From positions 1 to 38,842 of the forward strand of contig NZ_KB291676.1 of assembly GCF_000320405.1 (NCBI RefSeq): a stretch of 38,842 nucleotides of DNA, in the 5' to 3' direction. This document shows positions 17,394 to 26,947 of the stretch, piece by piece (the stretch's first letter is position 1; each line of letters starts with the position of its first letter). The notes below the pieces were generated by a model. That model saw nothing but the letters and a program-made list of their open reading frames with translations. It was not told the DNA's origin and made no database searches. This DNA comes from Clostridium celatum DSM 1785 (lineage in GTDB: Bacteria > Bacillota > Clostridia > Clostridiales > Clostridiaceae). The translations under genes were made by a program, and so were the position numbers.

Positions 17394-20300
17394 TTATTTT
17401 TTATTTCTTTTTCTTCCTAATAGTGCTCCACCCGCAGCTAATATTCCACCTAGTATTACTGCTACAGCTGAAGATTTTCCACCTGTTTGTGGTAATTTAC
17501 CACTTGTACTATTTCCAGAACCGTTAGTTCCTGGTTTATTAGTTGTATTATTACTTCCACTATTGCTTCCATTATTACTTCCGCCATTACTGCTTCCATT
17601 GTTATCGCTTCCTGCATTAGCAATTAATCCATTTACAGCACCTTGTAATGCTTCTGCTGCACTTGCTATTTCATCTGCACTTGCTTCATCATTAGCCATA
17701 ACATTTTTAGCATTAACTAATTGTACTTGTAATGCTTCCCAACTTTCAGCCGTATACTTAGTAGAATCTAAGTTTTCTGCCTTGTTTATTAAAGCATTTA
17801 ATGCATCCTTATTTGGTTTTAATCTTAACTCTAAGAATGTTCTTAATAAACTGTCATAAGTTTCAACAACTTCTGCTTCTAAAGCATTTTCATCAGATAT
17901 AACACCATTTGCAACAACTAATATTTGTTGTAATTTATCCCAAGTAGATTTTATATACTTATCGCCTTCTAATTTGTTAATTCTTTCAACTAAAGATATT
18001 AAATGTTCTTTATTACCCTTTTCAAAAGATAACAGTTGCATTGCATCACTTAATCTATCAAATGCTGCATTCACTTGATCTTGAGTAGCTTTATTATTTG
18101 ATAATATAGCTTGTGCTTCAGCTAAAGCAGCTTTAAATTCAGCAACAGCTACTGGAACTATATTTTCAAGCTCTTTATCTGTTACTTTAAGAGCTTCTTC
18201 AACTGCAATTTCTAAATGCTTCTTGAATACATTAGCTTCTAATTCTTCTAATTTTTCTTTTGCATTTTCTACTTCTTTTGCTAATTCCTTAATTTGATCC
18301 ATAACCTCTTCAGCACTTGCATTATCATCATTTATAAGTTTTTCTGCATTTGTAATTATAGCTTCTAAGTTAGAAACTAATTCCTCAGTCCCCTCATAAT
18401 CACTTAATTTAGCAATAACTTCTCTAGCGTTTGCCACAAGTCTAGTTAAGTCTGTTTTATCAACAATTACAGATTCATCAAACTTAGCTTTTGCTGTGCT
18501 TAATGCTTCAACTGCTACATTAATTTCTTCTTGAGTTGAATTTTCATTATTTAATACTTCTTTAGCTGATTCTACTGCTAATATAAATTCAGCAATTGCA
18601 TTTGGAGTATTAACACCTTCAGCTAACTTAATTGCTTCTTCTGCTTCAATTATTGCAGCTTCTAATTCAGTTCTATCTACTACAACTACATTAGATTTAA
18701 AAGCATCTACTGCAGTTTGTAATTCACTAGTTATAGTTACTATTCCATTAGTATCTGTAACTACAGCAAAATCTGCTTCTGCTTTAGCTATAGCTGCATT
18801 TAGCATATCTACAGCTTCTTGAGTATACTGACCATTTCCAGATCCTATTACTGCATTTTCTACCTTTTCTTTAGCAATAGCTAATACAGCTTCATATTTT
18901 GATTCTTCATCAGCTATTTCTAGGTAACTATCTAAAGCTACTCTTAATTCATCATGTGCTGCATCTATTTGCCCTTGTCCAACTTTAACTGTTTCATATA
19001 CTGCTATAGCTTCTGCTCTTTCAGCTTTTAATACTTCTATTGCATTTTCAACAATATTTCTTTGCTCTTCTGTTAAAGTTTGTAATCTTTTATTATTTAA
19101 ATTATTTAATACAGCATCAGTTTCAGCAATTACTATTGCTAATTTAATTCTATTTATTGATACTACTGTTTTTCTAAATGCTGAAACAGCTTGTTTTAAT
19201 TCTGTAATTATTTCATTAACTCTTACTGAGTCTGGTACATTATCTAATTCTGAATTTGCTTTTGCAATTGCAGCTCCTAATGCATCCTTACCTGCTTGAG
19301 TATAATTTCCTGCCATATCACCAACAACTGCACTATCGTAAATAGCCTGTACAGTACTTATATATTTAACTAAAGCTTCAGTTGAATCACCCTTATAAAG
19401 TTTAATTTCATTTATCTTAACATCATTATTTAAGAATGTTACTTTAATTTGCTTAGCAACTATAGTTCCATCAAATTGTTCAACATAATTGTTATAATCT
19501 TCAGTGTTTTTACTTCTATCAGCAACACCTATCCAACTTTCACCATCTTTTGAGTATTCAACAGTGTATTGTAATGCTTCACTTGAGCTCTTTAACATTT
19601 CAATAGCTGAGATATCCTTAGTTGTTCCTAAATCAAATATAACAACCTTATCTTCTGCTCCATTTGCTTGCCAGAATGTAGCTTCATCATTATCTCTAAC
19701 ATTATTTATTGTTTCATTGTTAATATTAGCAGATACAGTTACAGTATCATTTACTGCAATATTTTCTGGAGTAGAATATACATTTAATTCAGCTGCTGAT
19801 GCAAATCCACCAACACCTTCTAATGCAACAAGTCTAACATGAGTTGCTTGAACATTATCTAATAATATATTCTTTATGCTTCCGTTAGCTTCCCAACTTC
19901 CTGATGCAACTGTTTCAAAATCTTTACCATTTGTACTTACTTGAAGTTCGTATTTAGTTATAGTTCCATTTCCACCATTGCTTCTTGGTTCATAACTATA
20001 TTTATTGATTGTATATTCTTTATTTAACTCTAATGTAATACTATGTGGTAATGCTACAAAGTTATTGTAGTTAGTATGCCATATAGTATTTGAGTTTCCA
20101 TCTATAGCAAAGCTTGCTAACCCTTCACTTCCTACATTTGGATGTTCAGAAGTTGCTGTAGCTCTCATGTTAGATTGAGGAATTTTTACTGATGCACTAA
20201 CTTCTTGATTTAATGTTTCCTTAGCATTAACTTTTACTTCTGCAATTGCTGCCCAAGCACCTGGCCATTCACCTTGTCCTGAAGTACCATTAAATGTAAC

Positions 20301-23300
20301 TAATACATCTTTAATATTATCCTTAACTGTAATAGTGTACGCTTTATCTAAAGTTGAATTATTTTCAGTTTTATCTAAAACAACTGTTTTATTTCCTGCT
20401 TCATCAATAGTTTCAACTTTAAATTGGAATGGTAATCCATCTTTTTCAAATACTAATTCAATATTTTCAGCAAAGTATTCTTTACCTAAATTTACATTTG
20501 CATATGAATTTAAGTTTCCACCATTTGCAACCCATAAACTGTTGATATCTCCATCAGTTATGTTACTTAATGGTTTTCCATTTTCTGATTCACTACCAGT
20601 TACTTCTTTTCCTAATGCAACATTTACTAATTCAAATTTCTCTTCAACTGGTCTTAATGCTTTAATTTCAGCTAAACTTGCCCAAGCTCCTGGGAATTCG
20701 CCTTGTCCATTTTTTCCAGTTATAGTTACTGTTATATCTTTTATTTCTTTATCTACATTTATAGTATAAGTTTTCTTTAATGGCTCTTGATTATCAGTCA
20801 TATCTAATAGAATTACTCCATCAGCTTCAACCTTAAATTGGAATGGAAGTCCTGATTTTTCAAAACTTAATTCTAATTTTTCAACATATTCTGAAGCTTG
20901 TAGATCTACACTAACTGAAGATCCCATACCTCCATTATTTTCATAACCATTAGCAACCCATATTGTATTTAAATCACCATCTGTTACATTTGAAGCAGAC
21001 TTACTAGCTGATTCTGTACTTGTTGCTGTAGCTTCTTTTCCAAGTGCAATATTTTCATATTCCACTACTTCTTCTTGACCTTGATAAACCATTATTTCCG
21101 TCATTTCTGGTACTAAAAGATCATTATCACTAGTTAATTTTAACCTTACTTGATCAGCAATTCCTTTATAATCTATAGAAATAGTCCCTGTTATAGATCC
21201 TGAATCTTGTCTTGCAACTTCCTTCCATTGACCATTTTCTCTAACTTCTACTACATAGTTTATAGGGAATCCACCTGCAGCTTGATTTGGAGCAAAAGCA
21301 ATTCCGTCAATGTTATATTCTTTTTCTAAATCTAAAGTTAATTCAACTGGCCATGTTACTCCATTAGCCATCCAAGCAGTTCCTGTAGTTCCATCTGTTA
21401 AGTTAGTTGTTGGATATGATGGATTAGTTTCAACACTACTTATAACAGTTTTTCCTAAAGCAATATTAACCTTTTCAACTGCACTTGAAGCTCCACCTAA
21501 GAATTTTTCCATATTTGTAACAGAGAATTCTTCCATTGCTATACTAGCTAACATAGCTAAATCTTCACCTGAACCTTCTGTTGGATAAGCATTGCTTTCA
21601 TCTGTCTTTTCTGTAGCCCATTCATACTCTACCTTATGCCAATCTATGCTTGGAGCTGTTACTCCTGTTTCTAGTTCTGTTCTTATACCATCAATCCACA
21701 TTTCCCATCTCTTTAGGTATAAATCTTCAGTTAAACCAGCCCATTGTCTGTTTGAATAATCCTTTAATGAGCCATTCTTATAATCTCCCCATGTAGTTAT
21801 AAGAGCTCTTGCATTAAATTCAAATAAATCCTTTGTCCAATCATCTGCATCTGCAAGCATTGTTCTTGATTGTTCTATCCATGTCCCAACTAAGAATTCT
21901 GGACTAGTTGATAAAACTCTTTCTTGTAATCTTATTAAATCTAAGAAATGTTCTGAAATTCTTTCAAATTTTTCTGCATCTCCTGAATTATAAGCTGCTA
22001 CCATTTCCTTATGATATTCTTGTGCAGAGTTTGCTAATACTTGTTTAGTTACATCTAAGAAATCATAAACAAAAGCATCACTATCTTTTAATTCATCATA
22101 ACAGCTAATGAATAATTCCATTGCTCTTTCAAGTTCCTTCTTATCGTATGATATCTTACTATGTCCCCAAGTTGATGCACTATTTATTGATGTAGCAGGT
22201 CTAGCATTTATAATTGATTCTGCTGCTCCTTGATAATAGTAATCACTTGTTTTGTAAGCTGTTTCTAAAAGAATTTCCCAAGCTTCAATAGCATCTTCAT
22301 TTACAGCACCATATCTTCTTTCAATATAGTTATTAACCCATTCTCTATAGTTAATTGGATCTCTTGTCCAAATCATATCTCCCATTAATTCATAAACTAT
22401 TGGACTATTAGCTAAAGCTTCTGGTGTAATACCAATTCCCTTCATATTTTCTGTAGTTGCTAACGCCTCTGTAATAGATGTAGCTACAGTCTCAACTTGT
22501 CCATCTAATCCCATTCTTCCACCAAAGTTATGAAGCATGTTCCAAACCCATGGAATATCTTGATTATCAAATCTAGTGTAATCCGGATTTAAATCTGAGT
22601 TTAAGTCAAGTATTAAAGCTTGCTCTTTATTAGTTAATCCTGATAACTTAGTATTGTCTGGATTTCCTTGCCAATGTTGAATAACCCATATAGCATCTTC
22701 ATCGTGCTCAATCATCTTATCTTGGATTGTACCATATATTCTTGCACTATCCATTCCCCCTGTATTTCCACCTTCATGGAATGGGTCAACTGCATAGTAA
22801 TCTGTTATATCTCCATATACTTCTTTTTGTTTTTCATAGAATACATCTGCAACTTCTTGGAAGTAATCTCTTTCTCCGTCATTTACATAAGTTTTTAGCA
22901 TGTTTGGTCTATCAAATCCACACCATCCACCTTGTGATAAAATTTGTGCATCTGGATTTTTCTTTTGGAAATCAAGTGGAACCATTCCTGAATATCCTTG
23001 TAATACAGGCTTAATTCCTAATGTTTGCATTCTTTCATGAAGCTGTCTTCCAAGTTCTACTCTATCTTCAAACCAATTATCTGGTAATGGTCCTCCAAAG
23101 CTTGTCATATTTTGCATATAGAACCATGCAAAGTATGCTGGTCCTGAAATGAATTCCTTTACTTCTTCATCAGTATACCCAAATTCATTTAAAGTTCTTC
23201 TTAATACTTCTTCTTGTCCAACTATATCTAACATTAAGTTATAACCATTCATAGCTGACCAGTCTAAAAATGCTTCATATTCATCCCAATCCCAGAATGA

Positions 23301-24248
23301 CATTGTATATGAATAAGTACAGAAGTTTAATGCATATCTTTCTTCATAAGGAGTATCTATTATTATTCTTTCACCAACTGCTGGTAATTCCTCCGGCATA
23401 TTTAAGTTAGATCCCATAATAGGATTATACATTACCTTTGCATAATTCTTTAAATAATAGTTAAAACCTGACGCTAAAGATACACCATTATTACCTCTAA
23501 TTAATATCTTTCCATCTTCTCCATCTAAAACTTCAAATACATCTGTGTCTGATGAAGTTTTTTCTCTTACTTCAAAAACGAAATCATCCTTATATTCATC
23601 ACCAATAACTCTTCCAACCATACTTGTCATTTCTTGTATAATTTTTGAGTTTGCATATGCTGTATCTGTTGTGAATTTATCGTATTCAGTTTCCCATTCT
23701 GAGCCTGCGAAATCACTTGTTTCTATTACTGTTTCTTCCGCAACTTTATCTGATACCTTTTCACCATATAATTCAATTTCTGCTATATTAGAGTTATCAT
23801 TAGCTGAAGAGAAAGTAACATCTATTCTTACTTTATTAACTTTTACGTTTCCAAAATTATGTATATCCCCATCAATAGTTGCTAAGTCATCATTTTCCTT
23901 AGATCCAACTTTTATAAAATTTTCACCATCTGATGATGCATATATATTATAGTGATAATATCCACCAATTTTATTATAAATCTTTATTGCTGATAAGTTA
24001 TAAGTAGCTCCTAAATCAATTTCTACCCATCTATAGTGATTAGATGATTCCCAATAAGTATCCTTATCTCCATCCATAGCTAACCCTATTTCATGATTAT
24101 TCGTGTTACTCTTTGCTGTAATTGATACCCCATTGCTTATTACGTCTCCTGTCCCTGCTTTAACTTCAACTGGAATTGATACTGTAAGCCCTGCTACAAA
24201 CGTTACAGCTAATGCTCTTGCAACATGCACTTTAATCTTATTTACCAT
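17394..24248 (-). CDS. Sortase-anchored GH89 alpha-N-acetylglucosaminidase
   Basis: 2284 residues from the ATG at 24248 (GGAGG 7 nt before; a TTG 18 nt upstream is rejected). Order: signal peptide (1-31), F5/8-type CBM32-like domain (about 38-163), GH89 catalytic region (about 175-865), five more F5/8-type modules (about 924-1055, 1063-1198, 1204-1342, 1353-1492, 1494-1618), a helical FIVAR-like region (about 1625-2210), a Gly/Asn/Ser linker, LPQTGG (2252-2257), a membrane helix and RKRNKK. Glu492 (DPFHEGG) and Glu610 (ITPEAL) are 118 apart, matching the two catalytic glutamates of the C. perfringens enzyme. Family members remove terminal alpha-linked GlcNAc, including alpha-1,4-GlcNAc on gastric-type mucin. 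It should be a wall-bound glycan-degrading enzyme. Modules 3 and 4 look duplicated. Confidence 0.96.
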   Translation of the reverse strand: MVNKIKVHVARALAVTFVAGLTVSIPVEVKAGTGDVISNGVSITAKSNTNNHEIGLAMDGDKDTYWESSNHYRWVEIDLGATYNLSAIKIYNKIGGYYHYNIYASSDGENFIKVGSKENDDLATIDGDIHNFGNVKVNKVRIDVTFSSANDNSNIAEIELYGEKVSDKVAEETVIETSDFAGSEWETEYDKFTTDTAYANSKIIQEMTSMVGRVIGDEYKDDFVFEVREKTSSDTDVFEVLDGEDGKILIRGNNGVSLASGFNYYLKNYAKVMYNPIMGSNLNMPEELPAVGERIIIDTPYEERYALNFCTYSYTMSFWDWDEYEAFLDWSAMNGYNLMLDIVGQEEVLRRTLNEFGYTDEEVKEFISGPAYFAWFYMQNMTSFGGPLPDNWFEDRVELGRQLHERMQTLGIKPVLQGYSGMVPLDFQKKNPDAQILSQGGWCGFDRPNMLKTYVNDGERDYFQEVADVFYEKQKEVYGDITDYYAVDPFHEGGNTGGMDSARIYGTIQDKMIEHDEDAIWVIQHWQGNPDNTKLSGLTNKEQALILDLNSDLNPDYTRFDNQDIPWVWNMLHNFGGRMGLDGQVETVATSITEALATTENMKGIGITPEALANSPIVYELMGDMIWTRDPINYREWVNNYIERRYGAVNEDAIEAWEILLETAYKTSDYYYQGAAESIINARPATSINSASTWGHSKISYDKKELERAMELFISCYDELKDSDAFVYDFLDVTKQVLANSAQEYHKEMVAAYNSGDAEKFERISEHFLDLIRLQERVLSTSPEFLVGTWIEQSRTMLADADDWTKDLFEFNARALITTWGDYKNGSLKDYSNRQWAGLTEDLYLKRWEMWIDGIRTELETGVTAPSIDWHKVEYEWATEKTDESNAYPTEGSGEDLAMLASIAMEEFSVTNMEKFLGGASSAVEKVNIALGKTVISSVETNPSYPTTNLTDGTTGTAWMANGVTWPVELTLDLEKEYNIDGIAFAPNQAAGGFPINYVVEVRENGQWKEVARQDSGSITGTISIDYKGIADQVRLKLTSDNDLLVPEMTEIMVYQGQEEVVEYENIALGKEATATSTESASKSASNVTDGDLNTIWVANGYENNGGMGSSVSVDLQASEYVEKLELSFEKSGLPFQFKVEADGVILLDMTDNQEPLKKTYTINVDKEIKDITVTITGKNGQGEFPGAWASLAEIKALRPVEEKFELVNVALGKEVTGSESENGKPLSNITDGDINSLWVANGGNLNSYANVNLGKEYFAENIELVFEKDGLPFQFKVETIDEAGNKTVVLDKTENNSTLDKAYTITVKDNIKDVLVTFNGTSGQGEWPGAWAAIAEVKVNAKETLNQEVSASVKIPQSNMRATATSEHPNVGSEGLASFAIDGNSNTIWHTNYNNFVALPHSITLELNKEYTINKYSYEPRSNGGNGTITKYELQVSTNGKDFETVASGSWEANGSIKNILLDNVQATHVRLVALEGVGGFASAAELNVYSTPENIAVNDTVTVSANINNETINNVRDNDEATFWQANGAEDKVVIFDLGTTKDISAIEMLKSSSEALQYTVEYSKDGESWIGVADRSKNTEDYNNYVEQFDGTIVAKQIKVTFLNNDVKINEIKLYKGDSTEALVKYISTVQAIYDSAVVGDMAGNYTQAGKDALGAAIAKANSELDNVPDSVRVNEIITELKQAVSAFRKTVVSINRIKLAIVIAETDAVLNNLNNKRLQTLTEEQRNIVENAIEVLKAERAEAIAVYETVKVGQGQIDAAHDELRVALDSYLEIADEESKYEAVLAIAKEKVENAVIGSGNGQYTQEAVDMLNAAIAKAEADFAVVTDTNGIVTITSELQTAVDAFKSNVVVVDRTELEAAIIEAEEAIKLAEGVNTPNAIAEFILAVESAKEVLNNENSTQEEINVAVEALSTAKAKFDESVIVDKTDLTRLVANAREVIAKLSDYEGTEELVSNLEAIITNAEKLINDDNASAEEVMDQIKELAKEVENAKEKLEELEANVFKKHLEIAVEEALKVTDKELENIVPVAVAEFKAALAEAQAILSNNKATQDQVNAAFDRLSDAMQLLSFEKGNKEHLISLVERINKLEGDKYIKSTWDKLQQILVVANGVISDENALEAEVVETYDSLLRTFLELRLKPNKDALNALINKAENLDSTKYTAESWEALQVQLVNAKNVMANDEASADEIASAAEALQGAVNGLIANAGSDNNGSSNGGSNNGSNSGSNNTTNKPGTNGSGNSTSGKLPQTGGKSSAVAVILGGILAAGGALLGRKRNKK

Positions 24249-24308
24249 GTTTAATCCTCCAATCAATATTGTGTAAAAATATTTATAGCTATTTTTATCT
24301 TTGGAAAC

Positions 24309-24348
24309 AAAAAAAGCTGAAAAAGGACGCAGTCTTCCTCTTTCAGCT
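24309..24348 (-). terminator. Attenuator terminator in the GH89 leader
   Basis: A 13-bp stem (24336-24348 with 24315-24327), 8-nt loop and seven U (24315-24309) on the minus strand. Position 24323/24340 is an A-C mismatch in plus-strand RNA but a U-G wobble in minus-strand RNA, so the hairpin fits only GH89-direction transcripts. It lies between the GH89 promoter and its start codon, so it must be bypassed for expression. Confidence 0.88.
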
Positions 24349-24388
24349 AATGCTCATAACATTCTTCTATTACGATAACACACTTAAA
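24341..24388 (-). promoter_or_regulatory. Candidate antiterminator (RAT-like) overlapping the attenuator
   Basis: The minus-strand RNA can fold TCGTAA (24375-24370) with TTATGA (24359-24354), and TGT (24380-24378) with GCA (24353-24351), leaving an asymmetric internal loop. TTTAAGT (24388-24382) can pair, with one mismatch, with GCTGAAA (24347-24341), which is the 5' arm of the terminator. This would make the two folds exclusive. The pairing was found by eye and does not closely match a RAT consensus I can recall. Confidence 0.35.
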
Positions 24389-24420
24389 TTCATAACTATA
24401 TATTAATATTTTATATCTAC

Positions 24421-24449
24421 ATAATACTATACCGTTTACAAAATGTCAA
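24421..24449 (-). promoter_or_regulatory. GH89 promoter
   Basis: TTGACA, 17-nt spacer, TATTAT on the minus strand: near-consensus sigma-A type. Predicted start near 24414, giving a leader of roughly 165 nt that includes the attenuator. Confidence 0.85.
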
Positions 24450-24528
24450 TATTTTCATAGAAATTATTTTTTTATGAGTTTTTACAGTTTTTTTCAATGT
24501 TTTTGTCGATTTTTATCTTTTTTTGTTT

Positions 24529-25380
24529 TTAGTTATATACTAAAGATATTCTAAATCTTTCAATGTGCATAGTTATATATGCTACTTCATTTTCACATAC
24601 TTCACACTCTAAAGTTTCACTTATAATTTTAGCAATATCCTTTGATATTTTATAGGATAAACTATACTTTTCTTTTATTATATCTTTTAAATCATTTTGA
24701 ATTTTATTATTATTTATTACTCTTTCAATAGCAAATCTAATATGAATTAGAAATCTAGTATAATCTAGGGATTGTCTATCTATTTCAATTCCTAATTGAT
24801 CTTCAACATACTCTATTATTGTATTACTTAAATAGGCATATTTTATTGTATTAGCTAATTTTCCATTATTTCTAGCTGAATGAATATGAATAGCTATAAA
24901 TGCAACTTCACCATCTGGTATCTTAATATCTATTTCTTCTTCTATCTTTCTAGCTAATTTTAATGCTAACTCAAACTCCTTAGAATATAAAGTTTCTACT
25001 TCATTTAAAAAAGGGTTTAATATTTCTTGATCATTTTTTAGCCTTTTAACTGAAAAAGCTAAATGCTCTATTAATCCAATATGTATACTCTCATTTAACT
25101 CTTCTCCTAATTCATCCTGAATTTCACTTAAAGCTTCTTCAAATATACCAATTAATTTATTATCCACAGTACTAACGATTTCATTGAAATTCTTTTTATT
25201 TCTATCATCTGATATTACAAATATTTTACTTACTTCTGTTCCAGTTACTATTACATCTCCAAACTTCTTGCCAAAGCCTATCCCTTTTTCAAATAATATT
25301 TTTTCTACACCGTTATCTCTAACTAATAGAACATTATTATTAATAGACTTTACAATTATTAAATCATTAGTTACTAACAT
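24529..25380 (-). CDS. glcT: GlcT-type BglG-family transcription antiterminator
   Basis: 283 residues from the ATG at 25380, 6 nt after GAGGGGG. The N-terminal RNA-binding domain (about 1-60) has NNNVLLV and KGIGFGKKFGDVI. PRD1 (about 70-170) has His100, His106, His165 and His167 (IHIGLIEHLAF, AIHIHSA); PRD2 (about 175-283) has His213 and His272. The wording ISDDRNKKNF, NPFLNEVETLYSKE and IPDGEVAFIAIHIH matches GlcT rather than LicT/SacT. GlcT proteins bind leader RNA and prevent termination when their PTS partner does not phosphorylate PRD1. No PTS gene is in the window. The nearest leader with a terminator is that of the GH89 gene 280 nt downstream, the likely target or one of them. Confidence 0.9.
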   Translation of the reverse strand: MLVTNDLIIVKSINNNVLLVRDNGVEKILFEKGIGFGKKFGDVIVTGTEVSKIFVISDDRNKKNFNEIVSTVDNKLIGIFEEALSEIQDELGEELNESIHIGLIEHLAFSVKRLKNDQEILNPFLNEVETLYSKEFELALKLARKIEEEIDIKIPDGEVAFIAIHIHSARNNGKLANTIKYAYLSNTIIEYVEDQLGIEIDRQSLDYTRFLIHIRFAIERVINNNKIQNDLKDIIKEKYSLSYKISKDIAKIISETLECEVCENEVAYITMHIERFRISLVYN

Positions 25381-25421
25381 TTTTTTCCCCCTCAAAATTT
25401 AAAAACCTTCTCTTTTTTTAC

Positions 25422-25450
25422 AGTATATTCAATTAAATCTCACCTGTCAA
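25422..25450 (-). promoter_or_regulatory. glcT promoter
   Basis: TTGACA, 17-nt spacer, TATACT on the minus strand, about 40 nt before the start codon, independent of the GH89 promoter. Confidence 0.82.
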
Positions 25451-25489
25451 CATTTACAAATAGTTTATTATTATTTATTTAGATTATAA

Positions 25490-25528
25490 AAATATCAGAT
25501 AATAATAACATTATATTATCTGATATTT
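25490..25528. terminator. tyrS terminator
   Basis: A perfect 15-bp stem (25490-25504 with 25514-25528) around a 9-nt loop, 12 nt after the tyrS stop, with T-rich tails on both strands. Confidence 0.8.
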
Positions 25529-25539
25529 TTTAATAATTT

Positions 25540-26761
25540 CTATTCAACTACAATTTTATTGTAATTTTTCTTACCTCTTTTTATTAAAGCAGCTCCATCA
25601 ACAATATCTTCTTCATTAAGAGTTCTAGTTACTTCTGTAACCTTTTCTCCATTTAAAGACAATCCACCTTGTTGTATTAATCTTCTTCCTTCAGCTTTTG
25701 ATGGAACAATTTTATTTTCTGCCATAATATCTAAAATAGTTGCACCTAATCTTTCCTTAGAAATTGTAACTGTAGGTACATTGCTCATATCAACCCCGCC
25801 AGCAAATAAAGCTTCTGCAGCTGATTTAGCCTTATTAGCTTCTTCTTCTCCATGAACAAGCTTAGTTATTTCATAAGCTAATATAGTCTTAGCTTTATTA
25901 ATTTCTGCACCTTCTAAAGATCCAAGTCTTCTTACTTCATCCATTGGTAAGAATGTTAATAGTGCTAAACATTTTTCAACATCTGCATCATCTACATTTC
26001 TCCAATATTGGAAGAAATCAAATGGTGATGTTTTTTCTGGATCAAGCCATAAAGCTCCACCAACAGTTTTACCCATTTTTTGACCTTGGCTATTAGTTAA
26101 AAGTGTACATGTCATTGCCATAGCTTGCCCTTGTGCTTTTCTTCTAACAAGTTCAACACCAGCAATCATATTTGACCATTGATCATCTCCACCTAATTCC
26201 ATCTTACAGTTGTACTTCTGATTTAATACATAGAAATCATATCCTTGCATTAACATATAGTTAAATTCTAAGAAAGATAATCCCTTTTCTAATCTTTGTT
26301 TAAAGCATTCTGCTGAAAGCATTCTATTTACTGAGACAATGAACTCCAACCTCTCTTAAGAAATCAACATAATTTAAGTTTAGTAACCAATCTGCATTGT
26401 TTACTAATATAGCTTTATCATCAGAAAAATCTATAAATCTTTCCATTTGCTTCTTTATACAAGAAACGTTATGTTCAATTTGCTCCTTTGTAAGCATAGC
26501 TCTCATATCAGTTTTTCCTGATGGATCTCCAACCATTGCAGTTCCACCACCAAGTAAAGCTATTGGTCTATGTCCAGCTTTTTGCATATGAGCCATAAAC
26601 ATCATTGCTATAAAGTGACCTACATGTAAACTATCTGCTGTTGGGTCAAAGCCTATATAAAAAGTTATTTTCTCCTTTTCTAGCAATTCTCTTGTTTCTG
26701 CTTCATGCGTAAATTGCTTTATATATCCACGATCTAATAACTCGTCTAAAACGTTAGCCAT
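25540..26761 (-). pseudogene. tyrS: Tyrosyl-tRNA synthetase, frameshifted
   Basis: Repaired, this would be about 406 residues, the normal TyrRS length. The first frame (from ATG 26761, AGGAGG 7 nt before) has the HIGH-type motif HVGHF (46-50) and ends [14 protein letters not shown] near 26324. The second frame picks up at [15 protein letters not shown] and includes the tyrosine-site helix, the KMSKS-type loop KMGKT and a C-terminal S4-like RNA-binding domain ([15 protein letters not shown]). The sequence CATTGTCTCAGTAAAT near 26325-26340 has one base more than needed to read VHxSVNRM. TyrRS is essential unless a second tyrS exists. No T-box is present upstream, unlike leuS. Confidence 0.9.
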
Positions 26762-26792
26762 ATTCTTACCTCCTATAAAAATTCATATATTT

Positions 26793-26821
26793 AGTATATA
26801 GTTATTACGTTCTTTTATCAA
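26793..26821 (-). promoter_or_regulatory. tyrS promoter
   Basis: TTGATA, 17-nt spacer, TATACT on the minus strand, about 32 nt before the ATG. The short leader leaves no room for a T-box. Confidence 0.75.
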
Positions 26822-26867
26822 GAAAATTTAAGCTAAACCTTACTCAAAACAACAAATATTGACTATA

Positions 26868-26918
26868 AAAAAGAGGTTTATGTTTTAAAAGTATTATTTA
26901 ATACACAAACCTCTTTTT
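26868..26918. terminator. Terminator of the small P-loop gene
   Basis: A 12-bp stem AAAAAGAGGTTT (26868-26879) with 26907-26918, and U runs on both strands. It is 30 nt after the stop of the minus-strand gene at 26948. Confidence 0.8.
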
Positions 26919-26947
26919 ACTCTATTTAAATTTAATTATTTTCAAAA

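Noticed and set aside
17563..23952. Several plus-strand ORFs of 76-144 codons
   Set aside because: They are antisense shadows inside the well-supported GH89 gene, with low-complexity or non-protein-like translations.
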